From the NCBI RefSeq assembly GCF_025215155.1, contig NZ_JALHAM010000106.1: a DNA stretch of 64,000 nt, one strand, 5' to 3'. The notes beneath the pieces are model-generated. The model made no database searches, had not been told where the DNA came from, and was given only the letters and a program-made list of their open reading frames with translations. The stretch comes from Dryocola clanedunensis. Lineage in GTDB: Bacteria; Pseudomonadota; Gammaproteobacteria; Enterobacterales; Enterobacteriaceae. Below, piece after piece: positions 59,229 to 64,000 of the stretch. The position numbers and the translations under genes were made by a program. The first letter of the stretch is position 1. Each line of letters opens with the position of its first letter.

Positions 59229-60413
59229 TCAGCGAACCTCTTCGAACGGCAGGCCAACATAGTTCTCTGCGATTGTCGTCAAACCCGCGCGGGAGCCGAG
59301 ATAATATTCCCGGTCGGCCTGCTGCATTTTACGGTCAAATTCGTTTTGACCCGCAAAGTCATGCAGAAGATTGGTCATAAACCAGCTAAATCTCTCCCCT
59401 TTCCAGACGCGCCTGAGCGCCATCGGCGAATAGCTTTCCAGTAAATCCCTGCGCCCTTCAAAATAAACCTTACGCAAAATGCGGTAGAGATAATTCACAT
59501 CCGAGGCGGCAAGATTCAGCCCTTTTGCCCCGGTGGGGGGAACGATATGTGCCGCATCACCGACGAGGAAAAGGTTTCCGTACTGCATGGGTTCAACAAC
59601 AAAACTGCGCAGCGGCGCAATACTTTTTTCAAGTGAGTGACCAGTCACTAACTTGTCAGCCAGCGCCTGAGGGAGCCGCCGCTTCAGCTCTGACCAGAAT
59701 CGGTCGTCAGACCAGGCCTCGACACCGTCCGTCAGCGGCACCTGCAAATAGTAGCGGCTTCTGGTTAGTGAGCGCTGACTACATAAAACAAAGCCCCGCT
59801 CATGATGCGCGTAAATCAGCTCGTGATTGACTGGAGGAGTGTCGGACAACAGCCCCAGCCAGCCGAAGGGATAGACGCGCTCATATTCACGCAGAATATC
59901 TCCGGGAATTGCCTGCCGCGAAACACCGTGGAAACCATCGCACCCGGCGATAAAGTCGCAATCGATGCGGCAGGTTTCTCCATGCTTTTCAAAAGTGACG
60001 TAAGGCGAGTCACCTTTTAAATCGAACAGCTGCACGTTGCCAACGTTGTAAAACGAGACGCCTTCCGCTTCCCTCCGCGCTTCCATCAAATCACGTGTGA
60101 CTTCGGTCTGCCCATAAACCATTACCGTCTTGCCCCCTGTCAGCTCCTTGAGCGGAACGGGGATGCGCCTGCCGTCAAAAAGGAACTCAACACCCTCATG
60201 CACCAGCCCTTCGGCATCCATACGCTTAGCGACGCCAGCCTCACGCAGTAAATCGACAGTCCCCTGTTCAAGAATGCCCGCGCGGATGCGTTCCAGCACG
60301 TAGTCCGGGGACTGTCGCTCAAGGATCACATTGCCAATCCCTGCGTTTTGAAGCAGCTGTCCCAGCAGCAGACCAGAAGGTCCGGCACCAATAATCACCA
60401 CCTGAGTTTTCAT
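59229..60413 (-). CDS. pobA: 4-hydroxybenzoate 3-monooxygenase PobA
   Basis: FAD-dependent NADPH hydroxylase converting 4-hydroxybenzoate to protocatechuate. The 394-residue protein has the FAD fingerprint IIGAGPSGLLLGQLL at residues 7-21, the DG motif region CDFIAGCDGFHGVSR and the second FAD motif LVGDAAHIVPPTGAKGLNLA, with the usual family length (394). The downstream protocatechuate pathway genes are not in this window. The nearest transporter is pcaK at 61961. Confidence 0.96.
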   Translation of the reverse strand: MKTQVVIIGAGPSGLLLGQLLQNAGIGNVILERQSPDYVLERIRAGILEQGTVDLLREAGVAKRMDAEGLVHEGVEFLFDGRRIPVPLKELTGGKTVMVYGQTEVTRDLMEARREAEGVSFYNVGNVQLFDLKGDSPYVTFEKHGETCRIDCDFIAGCDGFHGVSRQAIPGDILREYERVYPFGWLGLLSDTPPVNHELIYAHHERGFVLCSQRSLTRSRYYLQVPLTDGVEAWSDDRFWSELKRRLPQALADKLVTGHSLEKSIAPLRSFVVEPMQYGNLFLVGDAAHIVPPTGAKGLNLAASDVNYLYRILRKVYFEGRRDLLESYSPMALRRVWKGERFSWFMTNLLHDFAGQNEFDRKMQQADREYYLGSRAGLTTIAENYVGLPFEEVR

Positions 60414-60713
60414 AGGGCTTGCTCACTCATCGTTATGTTGTAATTTTGTTTTAAGTTTGTTTTTAAAATGTATTCACCTGCATTTTTGCCAGCCTGACGG
60501 TTAAAAAGAAGGCCAATAACTGACTAAAACGTGCACTTTTCGAAAATTACTCAGAAGTGAGGGCGGGCTCAAACTTTAGTGAAATCGCGCACCAGCTGAG
60601 CTATGTGAGCAAAGATTGATCTGGCACGTCAGAGCGTGGGTGGGGGGTTATGTTACTAATGAGAGGCTTTTATTTGAGCATTTCGCTCCTTATTTCATCC
60701 TCCAGGGTAAAGC
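60414..60713. other. Intergenic stretch between pobA and yjjP
   Basis: About 300 bp between the divergent genes pobA and yjjP, with an AT-rich start and no gene. It should hold the pobA promoter and PobR site on the - strand and the yjjP promoter on the + strand. I see no operator that I can name. A run GGGTGGGGGGT lies at 60639-60649. Confidence 0.5.
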
Positions 60714-61490
60714 ATGCAGACAGAAACTCACATGCAGCGGGAAGCCACCCGGTTATCTATTCAGTGCGCCCTTTTTTTATTGCAGCACGGCGCTGAAAGC
60801 GCACTGGTCGAAGAGCTGTCCACCCGCCTGGGTCTGGCGCTGGGCATGGACAGCGTGGAAAGCTCTATTTCGGCTAATGCTATCGTCCTGAGTACCATTA
60901 AAGACAGCCACTGCCTGACAACCACACGGAAAAATGTCGATCGCGGCATCAACATGCACGTCGTCACCGAGGTGCAGCATATTGTGATCATGACCGAACA
61001 TAAGCTGTTGGATCATAAAGATGTGCAGAAGCGCTTTGCCCATATCAAGCCGCTGCGCTATCCGCGCTGGCTGGTGGTGCTGATGGTCGGTCTCTCCTGC
61101 GGCTGTTTTTGTCAGCTCAACGGCGGCGGCTGGGACGGGGCGTTTGTCACTTTTATTGCCAGCACGCTGGCGATGTCCGTACGGCAAATACTCACCCAGC
61201 GTCACCTTCACCCGCAGATCAACTTTTGTATCACGGCATTCGTGGCGACCACCGTTTCCGGCTTGCTGATCGCCAAAGGGCCGTTTGCCAGTACCTCTAA
61301 TATCGCCATGGCGGCCAGCGTGCTGCTGCTGGTACCCGGCTTTCCGCTAATCAATGCCGTGGCCGACATGTTTAAAGGCCATGTGAATACCGGCCTTGCG
61401 CGCTGGGCGATGGCCAGCCTGCTGACGCTTGCAACCTGTATCGGCGTCATCATGGCAATGTCTCTGTGGGGGCTGCGCGGATGGGTGTAG
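60714..61490 (+). CDS. yjjP: Threonine/serine exporter-family protein YjjP
   Basis: A 258-residue inner-membrane protein; in E. coli YjjP and YjjB together export succinate. It carries the conserved cytoplasmic N-terminal part (HGAESALVEELSTRLG...MDSVESSISANAIV) followed by about five membrane segments from residue 115 on. Length is close to E. coli YjjP (256). The last 10 bases overlap yjjB, so translation is coupled. Confidence 0.95.
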   Translation: MQTETHMQREATRLSIQCALFLLQHGAESALVEELSTRLGLALGMDSVESSISANAIVLSTIKDSHCLTTTRKNVDRGINMHVVTEVQHIVIMTEHKLLDHKDVQKRFAHIKPLRYPRWLVVLMVGLSCGCFCQLNGGGWDGAFVTFIASTLAMSVRQILTQRHLHPQINFCITAFVATTVSGLLIAKGPFASTSNIAMAASVLLLVPGFPLINAVADMFKGHVNTGLARWAMASLLTLATCIGVIMAMSLWGLRGWV

Positions 61491-61954
61491 CTGATTTTAT
61501 TCTGGCACTCTTGCAGGACATGGCGCTGGCGGCAATTCCGGCGGCCGGCTTCGCGATGGTGTTCAACGTCCCACGTCGGGCGTTGCCCTACTGCGCATTG
61601 CTGGGGGCGATTGGCCACGGTTCACGCATGGCGCTGATGGCGGCAGGAATTAATATTGAATGGAGCTCGTTCGTTGCCGCCATTCTAATCGGCACAATCG
61701 GTATTCAGTGGTCACGCTGGTATCTCGCGCACCCGAAAGTCTTCACCGTTGCGGCGGTTATCCCGATGTTTCCCGGTATTTCCGCCTATACCGCAATGAT
61801 ATCCGCCGTAAAGATGAGTCATTTCGGCTACAGCGAAGACCTGATGATACTGCTGATGACTAACTTCCTGAAGGCGTCGTTTATCGTGGGCGCGCTTTCC
61901 ATCGGCCTCTCCCTGCCGGGCCTGTGGCTCTATCGCAAGCGCCCACGTGTGTAA
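61481..61954 (+). CDS. yjjB: Threonine/serine exporter-family protein YjjB
   Basis: A 157-residue membrane partner of YjjP, the same length as in E. coli, with about four to five membrane segments and the conserved FAMVFNVPRRALPYCALLGA and VIPMFPGISAYTAM. The ATG at 61481 overlaps the yjjP stop codon; an upstream in-frame ATG at 61466 would be inside yjjP and is not aligned to the family start. Confidence 0.95.
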   Translation: MGVADFILALLQDMALAAIPAAGFAMVFNVPRRALPYCALLGAIGHGSRMALMAAGINIEWSSFVAAILIGTIGIQWSRWYLAHPKVFTVAAVIPMFPGISAYTAMISAVKMSHFGYSEDLMILLMTNFLKASFIVGALSIGLSLPGLWLYRKRPRV

Positions 61955-61960
61955 CACAAC

Positions 61961-63340
61961 TTACTCCCTCTCCCTCAGTGAGAGGGCTGGGGTGAAGGTG
62001 GCCTTCTCAGCGGAATCGTTACTTTCAGCCTCCCGCTTTCCCTTAGCAAAAATAGCCACCGCAGTGATCATGGCCGGCACGGCAAGAATAAAGAATACCG
62101 TCTGGAACGAGAGGCCCAGGGACATCATTTCCGCACCGGCAAAAGCGCTCAGAATGGCCCCGATGCGTCCGATACCATGCATCCAGCTCGATCCCGTCGC
62201 GCGGGCTTCCGTCGGGTAGAAACTGGCAGAAAGCGCGTTCATTCCGGTATTCGCTCCGTTGAGACAGGAGCCGCAGAAAAATGCCAGCACCCCCAGCAGC
62301 ATAAAACTATGCCCCGCCAGGCCAATCACAATCGTCATGCCGCCGCCGGTGGCGTACATCAATCCGAGCGCCCAGTGCGGGTTAATCCTGTCCATCAACC
62401 AACCGGCAAACAGCGAACCAATGGTGCCCCCAGCCTGATAAAGCGCGGCGATCACCGCGGCCTGAGCCACCGTCAGCCCAATCTGATTGACCATTGACGG
62501 CAGCCAGCTCCCCAGCACGTAGACCAGGAACAGGCCCATAAAATAGCCCAGCCACAGCATCAGGGTGCCAAAGCGGTACTGCCCCGACATAACAATCGCT
62601 ATCGAGCCACGCTTCACCGCAGGCGGCGGCGGGATCATAAACTCGCTGTCCGCCTTCACAACGCCGGGATACAGCTTTGCCACAATCTGGCGAATGCAGT
62701 GCTGCTCTGCTCGTTTACTGACCAGAAACCGCACGGACTCTGGCAGCTTCCACATCAGCAGGGGAACAAACAGCAGCGGCAATACGCCGCCCAGCGCCAT
62801 CAGTGAATGCCAGCCCAGATGGGGGATCATCCACGATGCCGCAAATCCGCCGCTCGCCGCGCCAAAGGTAAAGCCGCAGAATATCACCGTGATGAGAAAT
62901 GAGCGTTTCTTCTCCGGCGCGTATTCCGACACCAGCGTGCCCATATTGGGCATTGCCGCCCCAAGCCCCAGTCCGGTCATAAAGCGGAAGAAAATCATTT
63001 GTTCAACGTTGTGGGAAAAGGCGGTAGCAATGGTCCAGAAGCCAAAGAAAAACACGCTGTTGATGATTATCTTCTTACGCCCCAGCCAGTCGGCCAGCGG
63101 CCCGGACAGCATCGCCCCCAGCGCCAGACCAATAAGCGCTGCGCTGATGACAAAACCCAGCTCATGGTTGGTGACACCCCAGCTCGTCTTCAGCACCGGC
63201 GCGATAAACCCCATAATGGCGATATCAAATCCGTCGAGGGCAATCACGCAGAACCCCAGCAGCACAATCAGTTTCTGGTAGCGACCCAGCGGGCTGTGAT
63301 CGATTAACTCTCTTACATCCATGACTTTTATATCCGACAT
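61961..63340 (-). CDS. pcaK: 4-hydroxybenzoate transporter PcaK-type (AAHS family MFS)
   Basis: A 459-residue inner-membrane aromatic acid:H+ symporter. The start at 63340 has GGAGA upstream; an 18-codon upstream extension is unlikely. AAHS features include the membrane-1 motif IALDGFDIAIMGF, the loop 2-3 motif GPLADWLGRKKIIIN and RFMTGLGLGAAMPNM in segment 4. About 12 membrane segments. The C-terminal tail (about ATFTPALSLRERE) is encoded by a REP-like inverted repeat at 61963-61998. Placed near pobA/pobR with yjjPB between them. Confidence 0.9.
   Translation of the reverse strand: MSDIKVMDVRELIDHSPLGRYQKLIVLLGFCVIALDGFDIAIMGFIAPVLKTSWGVTNHELGFVISAALIGLALGAMLSGPLADWLGRKKIIINSVFFFGFWTIATAFSHNVEQMIFFRFMTGLGLGAAMPNMGTLVSEYAPEKKRSFLITVIFCGFTFGAASGGFAASWMIPHLGWHSLMALGGVLPLLFVPLLMWKLPESVRFLVSKRAEQHCIRQIVAKLYPGVVKADSEFMIPPPPAVKRGSIAIVMSGQYRFGTLMLWLGYFMGLFLVYVLGSWLPSMVNQIGLTVAQAAVIAALYQAGGTIGSLFAGWLMDRINPHWALGLMYATGGGMTIVIGLAGHSFMLLGVLAFFCGSCLNGANTGMNALSASFYPTEARATGSSWMHGIGRIGAILSAFAGAEMMSLGLSFQTVFFILAVPAMITAVAIFAKGKREAESNDSAEKATFTPALSLRERE
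61963..61998. repeat. REP-like element at the yjjB/pcaK junction
   Basis: CCCTCTCCCTCAGTGAGAGGG followed by CTGGGGTGAAGG is a widespread enterobacterial inverted repeat of the CCCTCTCCC...GAGAGGG type (the first 20 bases contain a short stem). It is partly coding, as the last codons of pcaK lie in it, and it is in the convergent gap between yjjB and pcaK. Confidence 0.75.
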
Positions 63341-63551
63341 AAAGATTCTCCGCGCCGTGGAAAGGCGCCACGTCAGTGATAGTATTCGCAACACGACACC
63401 CGGGAACAGTAGAAGTTAGTGTATAAGCACAAGCATCGCGCTGGGTTGGATCACATTTTTTAAACATATTGTTCACAAAACGAACCTTATGATTCAATAA
63501 CCAACTCCCGGTTATATAATAACTTTTTAGATTTATTCAGAAGGAGCCAGC

Positions 63552-64000
63552 ATGGAAAGCCACGAGATCTATCTCCCTGAACGCTTTGAAGAGGCGAGCC
63601 TGAAGGAGAAAATCTTTTTTAGTGCCATTGAGCTATTTGCTGAATTTGGCCTTAACGGCGCACGCATGGAGCAGATCGCCGAAAAAGCCGGTACCACAAA
63701 GCGCATGGTGGTTTATCACTTTAAGAACAAAGAGCTGCTGTATATCCAGGTGCTGGAATACGTCTATACCCAAATTCGTAGCGCAGAACGCAGGCTGAAT
63801 CTTGCCGACCTGCCCCCTGTAGAAGCCATGGTACAGCTGGTTGAGTGGACGTTTGATTTCCACGCCAACAACCCGGATTTCATTCGCATCATCTGCATGG
63901 AGAACATGCAGCGCGGGCGCTTTGTGAAAGAGTCCACCTGGCTGCGTGAGGTGAACCGCAGTGCGTTAACGCTGCTGGAGGACGTGCTAAGCCGCGGCCA
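63552..64000 (+). CDS. TetR-family transcriptional regulator (partial)
   Basis: A partial gene of 149 whole codons from ATG 63552 (AGAAGGAG upstream) that runs off the window. The N-terminal TetR helix-turn-helix is clear (about 16-70: IFFSAIELFAEFGLNGARMEQIAEKAGTTKRMVVYHFKNKELLYIQVL with the usual FxNKxxL ending). The remaining sequence belongs to the ligand-binding domain. Divergent from pcaK (211 bp gap), so it may control aromatic uptake or a neighbour beyond the window. Some TetR proteins of this type control quinate, shikimate or aromatic genes, but no ligand can be named. Confidence 0.88.
   Translation, partial: MESHEIYLPERFEEASLKEKIFFSAIELFAEFGLNGARMEQIAEKAGTTKRMVVYHFKNKELLYIQVLEYVYTQIRSAERRLNLADLPPVEAMVQLVEWTFDFHANNPDFIRIICMENMQRGRFVKESTWLREVNRSALTLLEDVLSRG

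Noticed and set aside
60616..60891. A 91-codon + strand frame overlapping the start of yjjP
   Set aside because: It overlaps yjjP in another frame, lacks a ribosome binding site and family features; yjjP explains the region.

Overview
The window is chromosomal DNA of a gammaproteobacterium of the Enterobacteriaceae, most likely Enterobacter or a close relative such as Lelliottia or Leclercia. Gene order from dnaJ through thrLABC and arcA to the leu tRNAs and yjjPB is that of the E. coli region spanning the thr operon (numbering origin), read in the opposite direction, and most proteins are close to their E. coli counterparts in sequence and length. The genus is an inference: it rests on the moderately high GC content and on accessory genes (pobA/pobR/pcaK, a deo-linked CNT transporter, an orphan PTS) that I associate with Enterobacter-like genomes. 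No phage, transposon, CRISPR or plasmid genes were found.

Layout. 1-2000 is accessory: a small open frame of unknown function, a holin-like gene and a LysR regulator, in the place where E. coli has nhaAR. 2.1-12.2 kb holds dnaJ-dnaK (heat shock), satP, an MHS-family transporter, mog, talB, the YaaJ amino acid:cation symporter, yaaA and yaaX. 12.4-17.3 kb is the threonine operon thrLABC with its attenuator. 17.4-23.6 kb carries a SpoU-type methyltransferase, the tiny gene yjjY, arcA, and creABCD with a clear Cre-tag. 23.8-35.6 kb holds rob, gpmB, yjjX, trpR, slt, ettA, nadR, radA, serB, ytjB and lplA. 35.6-43 kb has the HipA-like yjjJ, then deoCABD behind a textbook CRP/DeoR control region, then a nucleoside transporter where E. 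coli has yjjWI. 43-51 kb holds yjjV, yjjU, ytjA, osmY, prfC, yjjG, rimI, holD, rsmC and three tandem tRNA-Leu(CAG) genes.

From 51.5 kb onward the region is more variable: a Fur-boxed yjjZ-like gene, a membrane diguanylate cyclase, fhuF with its own Fur-like site, an orphan two-gene PTS (IIB-IIC) facing a perfect 15+15 bp palindromic operator, a YbaK-family deacylase, bglJ/yjjQ, pobR-pobA (4-hydroxybenzoate hydroxylation), yjjPB (dicarboxylate export), pcaK (4-hydroxybenzoate uptake) and the start of a TetR regulator cut by the window end.

How the genes work together: deoCABD plus the CNT transporter make a nucleoside uptake and catabolism block; pobA, pobR and pcaK make a 4-hydroxybenzoate uptake and hydroxylation block, interrupted by yjjPB; satP and the MHS transporter handle small organic acids or related solutes; yjjZ, the cyclase and fhuF may form an iron-responsive group. 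The most unusual structural observations are a ~95 bp two-hairpin element found behind both yjjG and the YbaK-family gene in the same orientation, the palindromic operator of the orphan PTS, and three exact-period 12 bp repeats at the start of the HipA-like gene. I did not see a clearly new multi-gene system.
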